A stretch of DNA of 64,000 nt from Mycobacterium kiyosense (lineage in GTDB: Bacteria > Actinomycetota > Actinomycetes > Mycobacteriales > Mycobacteriaceae). This document shows positions 28,627 through 36,036 of this stretch, piece by piece. The stretch's first letter is position 1. Every line of letters starts with the position of its first letter. The translations under genes were made by a program, and so were the position numbers. The stretch is taken from positions 5,580,001 to 5,644,000 of the forward strand of contig AP025179.1 of assembly GCA_021654635.1 (NCBI GenBank), read 5' to 3'. Below the pieces are notes generated by a model. The model was not told the origin of the DNA, made no database searches, and was given only the letters and a program-made list of their open reading frames with translations.

Positions 28627-29433
28627 GTGACCAAGCGTGAGGTCGGGGCCAGCCTGCAAGTTCGCGTGACCGAGCCGACGACGCTGGAGTTCCAGATCGC
28701 GGTGGCAGCCCTGCCCGGCTTGCAGGTGAACGAATCGCTGAAGGTGACCCTGGACGGCACCCCGGTGACAGTTCGGGAGGTCGCCGGCGACCACGGCTCC
28801 CGGATCCACACCGGCGAATTCGGTGTCGGGGATGTCCGGATCGACTACGAGGCGACCGTCACCGGCCGGGCCGAGCCACCTCCGATCAACGAGATCGACG
28901 CCTCGACCTACCTGCGGCCCAGCCGGTACGCCGAAGCCGACAAGTTCTTCGGTTTCGCGGGCACCGAGTTCGGCCAGTTCACCGACTCGGTGACCGTGCT
29001 GGAGAAGGTGTCGTCGTGGGTGGGCACCCGGCTGAAATATGTTCCAGGTTCCAGTGATCCGATCGACGGCGCGACGGACACGCTGCTCGCCGGCGCCGGG
29101 GTGTGCCGCGACTACGCCCACCTGGTGATCGCGTTGCTGCGGGCGGTCAACATCCCCGCCCGACTCGTGTCGGTGTACGCACCGGGATGTGACCCGATGG
29201 ACTTCCACGCCGTGGCCGAGGCGTTGATCGACGGACAGTGGCGCGTTGTCGACGCGACCTGCCTGGCCCCGCGGCAGGCCATGCTGCGCATCGCCACCGG
29301 CCGCGACGCCGCCGACACCGCCTTTCTGGACAACCACCGGGGTGCAATCGAGCTGAGCGACATGGTGGTCACCGCGGTAACCAGCGACGACCTGCCCCGG
29401 GACTCCGTCGAAGACCTGGTGACACTGGGCTGA
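28627..29433 (+). CDS. Transglutaminase-like protein
   Basis: A 268-residue protein with an N-terminal beta-rich domain (residues 1-100) and a transglutaminase-like core. The Cys motif is GAGVCRDYAHLVIALLRAVNIPAR, the His is in MDFHAVAEALIDGQWRVVDAT, and the Asp closes the triad. Such proteins occur widely in mycobacteria and may act as proteases or amidases rather than cross-linkers. No signal peptide or membrane segment is seen, so it is likely cytosolic. GTG 28627 is preferred, with GGGGA upstream; ATG 28579 would add a basic stretch (KLRRDRNRHRDRG) with no support. Function is unknown beyond the fold. Confidence 0.8.
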   Translation: MTKREVGASLQVRVTEPTTLEFQIAVAALPGLQVNESLKVTLDGTPVTVREVAGDHGSRIHTGEFGVGDVRIDYEATVTGRAEPPPINEIDASTYLRPSRYAEADKFFGFAGTEFGQFTDSVTVLEKVSSWVGTRLKYVPGSSDPIDGATDTLLAGAGVCRDYAHLVIALLRAVNIPARLVSVYAPGCDPMDFHAVAEALIDGQWRVVDATCLAPRQAMLRIATGRDAADTAFLDNHRGAIELSDMVVTAVTSDDLPRDSVEDLVTLG

Positions 29434-29512
29434 GCCCCTGGGCCGGCTGGAGTGATTGATCCCATAATCAGGTGGTCGCTCGACCCCGCGCGGGGTATGC
29501 GCCGGCTAGACG

Positions 29513-29528
29513 TGATTCCACGGAATCA
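29513..29528. promoter_or_regulatory. Perfect 7-bp-arm palindrome upstream of CsbD-like gene
   Basis: TGATTCCACGGAATCA has perfect 7-bp arms around AC and lies 28 bp before the GTG of the CsbD-like gene. A second palindrome, ACCCCGCGCGGGGT, is at 29483-29496. One or both may be an operator or an mRNA hairpin. Confidence 0.45.
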
Positions 29529-29555
29529 AACCAGTCAAGCGAAGGGAGCGCAGCA

Positions 29556-29798
29556 GTGAGTAACCGCGACAGTGGCCCGGTGGCGGCCGTCAAGGGCATC
29601 GTCGAAGACGTTATCGGCAAGTCCAAGGAAATCGCCGGCATCGTGATCAACAACGAGAACCTTCGCAACGAAGGCCGGGCGCAGCAGGACAAGGCGCAGG
29701 CCCAGCGCGACGTCGCGAAGAAGGAAGCCCAAGCCGAGTCGGCGCGGGCGGCCGCGAGCGCGGCCGAGGCCCGGCAGAAGACCAAGTCGGCTAAGTAA
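29556..29798 (+). CDS. CsbD-like small stress protein
   Basis: An 80-residue highly charged protein. The N-terminal GIVEDVIGKSKEIAGIVINNENLRNEGRAQQDKAQAQRD resembles CsbD, a general-stress family, and the second half is a Lys/Ala/Glu-rich helix ending in EARQKTKSAK that is likely coiled coil. GTG 29556 follows GAAGGGAG. In mycobacteria similar proteins are described as microaggregate-binding or stress-induced; the molecular role is unknown. It ends at a bidirectional terminator. Confidence 0.75.
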   Translation: MSNRDSGPVAAVKGIVEDVIGKSKEIAGIVINNENLRNEGRAQQDKAQAQRDVAKKEAQAESARAAASAAEARQKTKSAK

Positions 29799-29811
29799 CT
29801 CGCGCGTGCGG

Positions 29812-29839
29812 TGGGGCCGTCCCGGTGTGGGCGGCCCCA
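29812..29839. terminator. Bidirectional stem-loop between convergent genes
   Basis: TGGGGCCG (29812-29819) and CGGCCCCA (29832-29839) form an 8-bp GC-rich stem with a 12-base loop between the ends of the CsbD-like gene and the enoyl-CoA hydratase gene. There is a short T run only further on (29870s), so termination is likely but not proven. Confidence 0.55.
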
Positions 29840-29857
29840 TCGTCGTGTGGTGGCGCG

Positions 29858-30625
29858 CTAGTTTTTAGTCGCGTTGAGTTTGGTGACGATCGAGCGGAAG
29901 TCTTCGGTGACGAAGGACTGATGCTCCGCAGATAGCGCGTAGTCGATGCTGGCGAGCACCGCGCGCTCCAAATGGATGTTGAGCACCCGCTTGGTGCTTT
30001 CCACCGCCTGCTGCGGCAACTTCAGGATGCGCTCTGCGCAGGCCACCGCCTCGGCGACCGGATCGTCGGCGACATGGTTGGCCAGGCCGAGCTCGACTGC
30101 CCGCTCGGCGCGAATCCTGGTGCCGGTCAACGCATATTCCTTGGCCAGCAACAGGCTGATGTGCAGCGGCCAGGTCAGCGGGCCGCCGTCGGCGGCCACC
30201 AGTCCCACCTGCACGTGCGGGTCGGCCAGAAAGGCGTGCGGCGCGATGTAGACGATGTCGCTGAGTGCCACCAGGCTGCAGCCCAACCCGACCGCGGGGC
30301 CGTTGACCGCCGCCACCACCGGGATTCGGCAGCGGGCCATGCCCAGCACGATTTCGCGGCCGTCCCGGATGGTCTTGGCGCGCAGGTCGGCGTCCTCGGC
30401 GAGTTCGGCCAGGTACGCGAAGTCACCGCCGGCGGAGAATGCCTTCCCGGCGCCGGTCAACACCGCCGCGCGCGCCGACGCATCGTCGGTGAGCCGCTGC
30501 CACAGCCGCGCCAGGCCGACGTGCAGGTTGTCGTTGACCGCGTTGAGGTCGTCGGGCCGGTTGAGCGTGATGATCCGCAGCGGCCCGTCGGCGCGGACGT
30601 CGATTTCGCTTGGCATGTCGTACAT
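29858..30625 (-). CDS. Enoyl-CoA hydratase/isomerase family protein
   Basis: A 255-residue crotonase: CoA-oxyanion motif AFSAGGDFAYL and second motif GPAVGLGCSLVALSDIVY followed by FADPHVQVGLVAADG-like text (here FLADPHVQVGLVAADGG). The Glu residues that act as base and acid in classical hydratases are not both present at the usual sites, so isomerase or another crotonase reaction is possible. ATG 30625 lies one base after the stop of the acyl-CoA dehydrogenase gene, making it the last gene of the operon that begins at 34012. It should process the enoyl-CoA made by the dehydrogenase pair. Confidence 0.85.
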   Translation of the reverse strand: MYDMPSEIDVRADGPLRIITLNRPDDLNAVNDNLHVGLARLWQRLTDDASARAAVLTGAGKAFSAGGDFAYLAELAEDADLRAKTIRDGREIVLGMARCRIPVVAAVNGPAVGLGCSLVALSDIVYIAPHAFLADPHVQVGLVAADGGPLTWPLHISLLLAKEYALTGTRIRAERAVELGLANHVADDPVAEAVACAERILKLPQQAVESTKRVLNIHLERAVLASIDYALSAEHQSFVTEDFRSIVTKLNATKN

Positions 30626-30626
30626 T

Positions 30627-31721
30627 TCAGACTCCCAATCCCAGGATTCGTGAGGCGATGATGTTCTTCTGTATCTGTGACGTGCCGCCCATGACGCTTT
30701 GCGCGCGGCTGTAGAGGTAGGCGCTGAGCAGGTCCGGGTCGCGGGTGCCGCCGACGGCCAGCGCGGCGTGCCCGACGGACTGTTCCACCCAGGTCATCAA
30801 CAACTTGTCCAGCGAACCTTCCGGGCCGTGCGACACACCGTCGAGTTGTTCGGACAGCCGCCGGCGCACGTGGTGGGTCAGCATCTGCGCCTGCACCGCC
30901 GCCCACGCCACATCGTCGTCCACTTCCCCTTGGCTACGGTCCACCAGCTGCGCCACCAGTTTGTTGTATCGCGCGGCGTAGCCCAGCGTGGACGGTTCAC
31001 GCTCGTGCCCGACGACGGTCATCGCGACCGCCCAGCCGTCGCCGGGGGCGCCCACCATCCGATCCGCGGGCACCCGGGCGCCGTCGAAACTCACCTGCCC
31101 GAATTCGTTGGTGACGCCGTTGATCATCTGCAACGGCCGTTGTTGCACCCCATCCTGTTTCATCGAGATGACGAACGCGGAGATGCCGCGGTGCCGCTTG
31201 GCGACCGGGTCGGTGCGCGCCAGCAGCAGGCACCAGTCGGCGACGTCGGAGTAGCTGGTCCAGATCTTGTGGCCGTGGATCACGTACTCGTCGCCGTCCG
31301 GCCTGAGGGTGGCGGTGGTGGTCAGCGACGCCAGGTCCGATCCCGCGCCCGGCTCGCTGAAGCCCTGACACCAGCGTTCGGTGCCGTTGATGATGCCCGG
31401 CAGGAACCGTTGCCGCAGTTCGTCGCTGCCGTGCCGGCCGATGCCGATCACCAGGTAGCCGACGCTGGGCCGCGGCGGGGCACCGGCGCGCGCGATCTCC
31501 TCGTCGACGATGACGTCGTAGACCGGCGGCAGCTCCCAACCGCCGTACTCCCGCGGCCACGACAAACCGAAGAACCCCTCCTGGTAGAGGGCCCGATGCC
31601 AGTCCGCCTGGCGCGCCCAGTACTCGTCACCGGAGCCGCCGAACTCCTTGGCGTGCAAGGCAAGCCACGACCGCAGCCGTTCCCGGAACTCCGCCTCCTG
31701 CGGTGAGTCACGAAAGTCCAC
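30627..31721 (-). CDS. Acyl-CoA dehydrogenase, large-type subunit
   Basis: A 364-residue ACAD with the substrate/FAD segments GFSEPGAGSDLASLTTTA and HKIWTSYSDVADWCLLLARTD, and C-terminal MGGTSQIQKNIIASRILGLG. The catalytic Glu of medium-chain enzymes (YEGTSQIQ) is Gly here (MGGTSQIQ), so the base must come from another position or from the partner subunit, as in the alpha2beta2 ACADs of mycobacterial steroid side-chain pathways. The start is GTG 31721, overlapping the stop of the smaller ACAD gene by 14 bases, strong coupling that supports a heteromeric enzyme. Its substrate is an acyl-CoA made by the co-operonic ligase. Confidence 0.87.
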   Translation of the reverse strand: MDFRDSPQEAEFRERLRSWLALHAKEFGGSGDEYWARQADWHRALYQEGFFGLSWPREYGGWELPPVYDVIVDEEIARAGAPPRPSVGYLVIGIGRHGSDELRQRFLPGIINGTERWCQGFSEPGAGSDLASLTTTATLRPDGDEYVIHGHKIWTSYSDVADWCLLLARTDPVAKRHRGISAFVISMKQDGVQQRPLQMINGVTNEFGQVSFDGARVPADRMVGAPGDGWAVAMTVVGHEREPSTLGYAARYNKLVAQLVDRSQGEVDDDVAWAAVQAQMLTHHVRRRLSEQLDGVSHGPEGSLDKLLMTWVEQSVGHAALAVGGTRDPDLLSAYLYSRAQSVMGGTSQIQKNIIASRILGLGV

Positions 31722-32613
31722 GGCCGACCTCCCTCAAAGTGACCGGCCACAGCTCGGTCGACGTCAGGGCCCGGCGCAGGTACACGTGCACCAGGCATTC
31801 CCAGGTGTTGCCGATCCCGCCGTGCACTTGGATGGCGGTCTCGCACACGGTTCTGGCGGCGCGGGCACAGTAGACCTTGGCCACCCGCGCGGCCTGGACG
31901 GCCTCGGTTGGTTCCAGTTCGTCGACGGCCCACGCGGCGTGGCGCAGCACGCTCACCGAACCCTCGATGAGCGCCAGGGATTCGGCCAGCAGGTGGGCGA
32001 TCGCCTGATACGACCCGATCGGTTTGCCGTACTGCTCGCGGATCTTCGCGTAGTCGCAGGCGACGGCGTGTGCTCCGCGCGCGGCACCGACCAGGTCGGC
32101 GGCCGTGGCGACCAGCGCCAGCGCTCGCCACCGCTCGGCGGCTTCGGCGGACACCTCGCCCAGCGGCGTCGGCGACCCGGTGAGCCCGACGCAGGACCGG
32201 GTCAGGTCGGCGCCGTCGGCGTCCGCACCGAGGTCGCAGGCCAGGACCGTGGTGCCCGAAAGCGTAACGGCGCGTTGGTAACCGCGGGCGTCGATGGCGC
32301 GATCGTCGACGGCCACGGTGGCCTGGCCGGCGCCCGAGTCGAGATGGCGGGTCAGGTCGTCGGCCAGCACCGGGCCCAGGAACGGGGCGTCGACGAGCCG
32401 GCGTCCGAATTCCTCTGCGACGATGGCAACTTCGACGCCCGAGGCGTCATCCGAGCGCAGCGACCGCCATCCGGTCAACTCGATCTGCTTGTCCAGCCGG
32501 GCGATTCGGCTCTGGTCGGCCAGGTCTCCCACCGCGCCCGGCCCGAGGTCGTCGGCCAGCTTCGCGGCGGCGTCGCGCAATTGCTGCTGTTCAGCCGTCA
32601 GACGTACATCCAT
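31708..32613 (-). CDS. Acyl-CoA dehydrogenase, short second subunit
   Basis: A 301-residue ACAD-like protein, shorter than catalytic ACADs. The central beta domain is reduced, but the C-terminal helical domain is kept: YAKIREQYGKPIGSYQAIAHLLAES (which supplies FAD contacts), AARVAKVYCARAARTVCETAIQVHGGIGNTWE. Such short partners pair with a long ACAD to form a heterotetramer. ATG 32613 lies inside the end of the fadD gene (23-base overlap). With the neighbouring ACAD it probably makes one enzyme that oxidises a branched or cyclic acyl-CoA; the substrate is unknown. Confidence 0.85.
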   Translation of the reverse strand: MDVRLTAEQQQLRDAAAKLADDLGPGAVGDLADQSRIARLDKQIELTGWRSLRSDDASGVEVAIVAEEFGRRLVDAPFLGPVLADDLTRHLDSGAGQATVAVDDRAIDARGYQRAVTLSGTTVLACDLGADADGADLTRSCVGLTGSPTPLGEVSAEAAERWRALALVATAADLVGAARGAHAVACDYAKIREQYGKPIGSYQAIAHLLAESLALIEGSVSVLRHAAWAVDELEPTEAVQAARVAKVYCARAARTVCETAIQVHGGIGNTWECLVHVYLRRALTSTELWPVTLREVGRGLS

Positions 32614-34012
32614 AGCTCTCCTTGAGCACTCTGCGTAACACCTTGCCCGAGGGCAGGCGGGGAATATCGGGCACGAACACCACCCGGCTCAGCCTTTTGT
32701 AGGACGCCAGCTTCGCGTCCACCCGCGCACTGAGTTCCGCGGCGAGTTCGGTGTCGTCGAACGCGGCTTGCGTGCCCTGCCTGGCGATGGCGGCCACCAC
32801 CGCCTCGCCGTTGACACCGTCGGGAACGCCGAAAACAGCGCAGTCCCGCACCGCCGGATGGCCGTGCAGCACCGTCTCGATCTCGGCGGGCGCGACCTGG
32901 AAGCCGCGCACCTTGACCATCTCCTTGAGGCGGTCGGTGATGCGCAACCAACCGTCGCCGTCGAGGTGGCCGACGTCCCCGGTTCGGTACCAACCGTCGT
33001 GCAACACCTCGGCGGTCGCCTCGACCGGCAGGTAGCCGGCCATCAGGGAGTCCGACCGCGCCTGGATCTCGCCGACCTCGCCGGGCCCGACCGGCTCACC
33101 CGTCTGCAGCGACACCACCCGCACCTGCACCCCGGACACCGCGCGGCCGACCGAGTCCAGCCGGGGCGCCTCGATCGGGTTGCACGCGATCACCGGCAAC
33201 TCGGTGGTGCCGTACGCCGGAACCCACCGAACGCCGGTGCGCCGGGTGACCGTCTCGGCGACGGTGGCGGTCACCGGCGTCGCACCCCACATGAAATACC
33301 GCAACGACGAGAGGTCGTAGGACTCCAGGCCGGGGTGCGAGGCGATGGCCAGCGCGATCGGCGCCACGGCCATTTCGACTGTGATGCGGTCTGTTTCGAT
33401 GTGCCGCAGCATCCGGTCGACATCGAAGCGGCGGTGCAACCGCACCCAGATGCCGGTGCGCAACGCGGTCAGGATGTTCAGCAGACCGAGGATGTGCGAC
33501 GGCGGGGTGGCGACCTGGATGCGGTCTCGGTAGCTCAACCCGAGCGCGTCGCGCCAGTGCCGCACGGCCGCATCCAGCGACGCGTGCGTGTGCCGCACGG
33601 CCTTCGGCAAGCCGGTGGTGCCGGAGCTGAACACCAGCACCGCGTCGCCGCCGGGCGGCACGGCGCCGGCGGTGTCACCGGGGTCGATCGGTTCGTCCAG
33701 GTGCAGCATCGGCATCAGTCCGGCCAGGACCGGGTGGTCCCCCACGGCGTCGGTGGGTCCGGTGAGCGCGACGGCGTGCTCGACCTCAGTGCGCTTCCAG
33801 GCCGGGCTGACCAGTACCGCCGCCGCACCGAGGCGCCAGATCGCCAGCACGGCGGCGACGAACTCGGGCCGGTTGGACGACATGACCGCCACCCGGTGGC
33901 CTGGACCTACCCCCCGTTTGCGTAAAGCGGCGGCCAGCCCACCGGTCAGCGCGTCGAGTTCAGGCAGGCTGAATTGCTGCTCCTCGAACACGAGCGCGGC
34001 CGGCTCGGTCAC
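32591..34012 (-). CDS. Acyl-CoA synthetase (FadD-type, AMP-forming)
   Basis: A 473-residue ANL-superfamily ligase: AMP-binding P-loop LVFSSGTTGLPKAVRHTH, YGTTE adenine motif (PAYGTTELPV), hinge GWYRTGDVGHLDGDGWLRITDRLKEMVKVRGFQVAP and the C-terminal catalytic Lys in LPSGKVLRR. It activates a carboxylic acid to its CoA thioester through an acyl-AMP. GTG 34012 is preferred because GGAGG lies eight bases upstream; a longer frame to 34147 crosses the operator. It is the first gene of the operon continuing with two ACADs and a crotonase, and is divergent from the ferredoxin gene. Confidence 0.9.
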   Translation of the reverse strand: MTEPAALVFEEQQFSLPELDALTGGLAAALRKRGVGPGHRVAVMSSNRPEFVAAVLAIWRLGAAAVLVSPAWKRTEVEHAVALTGPTDAVGDHPVLAGLMPMLHLDEPIDPGDTAGAVPPGGDAVLVFSSGTTGLPKAVRHTHASLDAAVRHWRDALGLSYRDRIQVATPPSHILGLLNILTALRTGIWVRLHRRFDVDRMLRHIETDRITVEMAVAPIALAIASHPGLESYDLSSLRYFMWGATPVTATVAETVTRRTGVRWVPAYGTTELPVIACNPIEAPRLDSVGRAVSGVQVRVVSLQTGEPVGPGEVGEIQARSDSLMAGYLPVEATAEVLHDGWYRTGDVGHLDGDGWLRITDRLKEMVKVRGFQVAPAEIETVLHGHPAVRDCAVFGVPDGVNGEAVVAAIARQGTQAAFDDTELAAELSARVDAKLASYKRLSRVVFVPDIPRLPSGKVLRRVLKESYGCTSDG

Positions 34013-34056
34013 GTCCCGCCCTCCTAGCTGCCTGAGAGAAGATACTATCGCTAGGT

Positions 34057-34071
34057 GAGAATAGTATTCTC
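34057..34071. promoter_or_regulatory. Perfect 15-bp palindromic operator between fadD and ferredoxin genes
   Basis: GAGAATAGTATTCTC is a perfect palindrome with 7-bp arms about one central G, sitting in the divergent promoter region. The same core appears at 27521-27535. The size and symmetry fit a TetR-type repressor, none of which is encoded nearby in the window. Confidence 0.65.
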
Positions 34072-34130
34072 TATACTGAAGAACGCAAAGTACGCAGCAA
34101 TGGTGGCGACCCGGTGGTAGATAGGCGGTC

Positions 34131-34412
34131 ATGACGGAGCTGGGCACGGTAACGATTCATCTCGACCGTAAGAAAGTCACGGTGCCGCTGGTTCCCGGCG
34201 AAACACTGCTGGAGAGCGCGCGCCGCGCCGGGCTGGAACCACCGTTCAACTGCGAGGCCGGCAACTGCGGCACCTGCATGGCCAGGCTGACCGAAGGCAC
34301 CGCGACGATGCGGACCAACGACGCCCTCGACGACGACGAGGTCGAGGACGGTTACATTCTGACCTGCCAGGCCGTACCGGACGCGGCACCGATCACCGTG
34401 CTGTACGAGTAA
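34131..34412 (+). CDS. [2Fe-2S] ferredoxin
   Basis: A 93-residue plant/putidaredoxin-type ferredoxin with the cluster ligands in NCEAGNCGTCMARL (C-x4-C-x2-C) and the fourth Cys in YILTCQA. It carries electrons to an oxygenase, but no cytochrome P450 or Rieske oxygenase is encoded beside it, so the partner is elsewhere or is an unusual enzyme. ATG 34131 follows the operator region directly. It leads a plus-strand trio with a DUF4286 protein and an amidohydrolase, divergent from the fadD operon. Confidence 0.9.
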   Translation: MTELGTVTIHLDRKKVTVPLVPGETLLESARRAGLEPPFNCEAGNCGTCMARLTEGTATMRTNDALDDDEVEDGYILTCQAVPDAAPITVLYE

Positions 34413-34425
34413 CCAGGAGGCGACG

Positions 34426-34734
34426 ATGGCAAAAGGCATCATCTACGTCGAGACGTACCCCAGTTCGCCGGACCGCGAGCAGGAATACAACACCTGGTAC
34501 GACGAGGTCCACCTGGGCGAACTCGTCGCACTCGACGGCATCGTCTCGGCACGCCGGTTGCGGCCGGTCAACGGCGAAGGTCCTTACATCGCCCTCTACG
34601 AGATCGAGGGCGACGACCTCGAGGCCGTGCTGCGCGGTATGAGCGGCGCAAAGCTGACCATGTCCAGTGCGCTGCAACTCGATCCGCCGCCGATTCCGCG
34701 GCTGCTGGAGACCATCACGGAGCACCACGGCTGA
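34426..34734 (+). CDS. DUF4286/EthD-like small protein
   Basis: A 102-residue protein with a ferredoxin-like alpha/beta fold pattern (IIYVETYPSSPDREQEYNTWYDEVHLGELVALDGIVSARRL and YIALYEIEG), resembling DUF4286 and the EthD dimeric alpha-beta barrel group. Members accompany oxygenases in catabolic clusters; some are dehydratases or cyclases, most are uncharacterised. ATG 34426 follows CAGGAGG and lies 13 bases after the ferredoxin stop, so they form one transcript. Confidence 0.7.
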   Translation: MAKGIIYVETYPSSPDREQEYNTWYDEVHLGELVALDGIVSARRLRPVNGEGPYIALYEIEGDDLEAVLRGMSGAKLTMSSALQLDPPPIPRLLETITEHHG

Positions 34735-34773
34735 CCGGGTCAGCTCGGGCCGCTGCGCGGAAAGGACTGCTCG

Positions 34774-36036
34774 ATGAAGGATGACGACCTGATTCTGGTG
34801 AGCATCGACGACCACGTGGTCGAACCGCCGGACATGTTCCGGCGGCACGTGCCCGCCAAATATCGAGACGAAGCCCCGATCGTCGTCACCGACGACAAGG
34901 GTGTGGACCAGTGGATGTACCAGGGCAGGCCGCAAGGGGTGAGCGGACTGAACGCGGTGGTGTCCTGGCCGGCCGAGGAATGGGGCCGCGACCCAGCCGG
35001 TTTCGCCGAGATGCGCCCCGGTGTCTACGACGTCCACGAACGCGTCCGGGACATGAACCGCAACGGAATCCTCGCGTCGATGTGCTTCCCGACCTTCACC
35101 GGATTCTCGGCCCGGCACCTCAACATGACGCGCGAGGACGTCACCCTGGTGATGGTGTCGGCCTACAACGACTGGCACATCGACGAGTGGGCCGGGTCCT
35201 ATCCCGACCGGTTCATCCCGATCGCGATCCTGCCCACCTGGACGCCCGAGGGGATGTGCGCCGAGATCCGCCGGGTGGCCGCCAAGGGCTGCCGAGCGGT
35301 CACCATGCCGGAATTGCCGCATCTGGAAGGACTTCCGAGCTATCACGACGAGGACTACTGGGGACCCGTGTTCCGCACCCTGTCCGAGCAGAACGTGGTG
35401 ATGTGCCTGCACATCGGCACCGGGTTCGGCGCGATCAGCATGGCGCCCAACGCGCCGATCGACAACCTGATCATCCTGGCCACCCAGGTCTCGGCGATGT
35501 GCGCCCAGGACCTGTTGTGGGGCCCCGCCATGCGCAACTATCCGGACCTGAAATTCGCCTTCTCCGAAGGCGGTATCGGCTGGATCCCGTTCTACCTGGA
35601 CCGCAGCGACCGCCATTACACCAACCAGAAATGGTTGCGCCGCGACTTCGGGGACAAGCTGCCCAGCGACGTCTTCCGGGAGCACTCGCTGGCCTGCTAC
35701 GTCACCGACAAGACGTCGCTGAAGCTGCGCCACGAGATCGGCATCGACATCATCGCCTGGGAGTGCGACTATCCCCACTCGGACTGCTTCTGGCCGGACG
35801 CCCCGGAGCAGGTGCTGGCCGAGCTGAACGCGGCCGGTGCCGACGACGCCGACATCAACAAGATCACCTGGGCCAACGCCTGCCGGTTCTTCGGCTGGGA
35901 CCCGTTCGCCCGAACCCCGCGCGAGCAGGCGACGGTTCAGGCGCTGCGCGCCAAGGCAACCGACGTGGACGTGTCGATCCGGTCGCGGGCCGAGTGGGCA
36001 CGGCGCTACCGGGAAAAGCAGCTCGAGACGCTTTAG
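34774..36036 (+). CDS. Amidohydrolase-2 family metal-dependent hydrolase/decarboxylase
   Basis: A 420-residue TIM-barrel protein of the amidohydrolase_2 family: N-terminal SIDDHVVEPPDMF (metal-binding DxHxxE/P in place of HxH), mid-barrel His in MCLHIGTG, and C-terminal WECDYPHSD with the metal-binding Asp. The family includes ACMSD-like decarboxylases and lactone or amide hydrolases used late in ring degradation. ATG 34774 follows GGAAAGGACTGCTCG. Its stop overlaps that of the convergent CoA-transferase gene (36033-36036). It probably acts in the same pathway as the ferredoxin and mutase genes. Confidence 0.83.
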   Translation: MKDDDLILVSIDDHVVEPPDMFRRHVPAKYRDEAPIVVTDDKGVDQWMYQGRPQGVSGLNAVVSWPAEEWGRDPAGFAEMRPGVYDVHERVRDMNRNGILASMCFPTFTGFSARHLNMTREDVTLVMVSAYNDWHIDEWAGSYPDRFIPIAILPTWTPEGMCAEIRRVAAKGCRAVTMPELPHLEGLPSYHDEDYWGPVFRTLSEQNVVMCLHIGTGFGAISMAPNAPIDNLIILATQVSAMCAQDLLWGPAMRNYPDLKFAFSEGGIGWIPFYLDRSDRHYTNQKWLRRDFGDKLPSDVFREHSLACYVTDKTSLKLRHEIGIDIIAWECDYPHSDCFWPDAPEQVLAELNAAGADDADINKITWANACRFFGWDPFARTPREQATVQALRAKATDVDVSIRSRAEWARRYREKQLETL

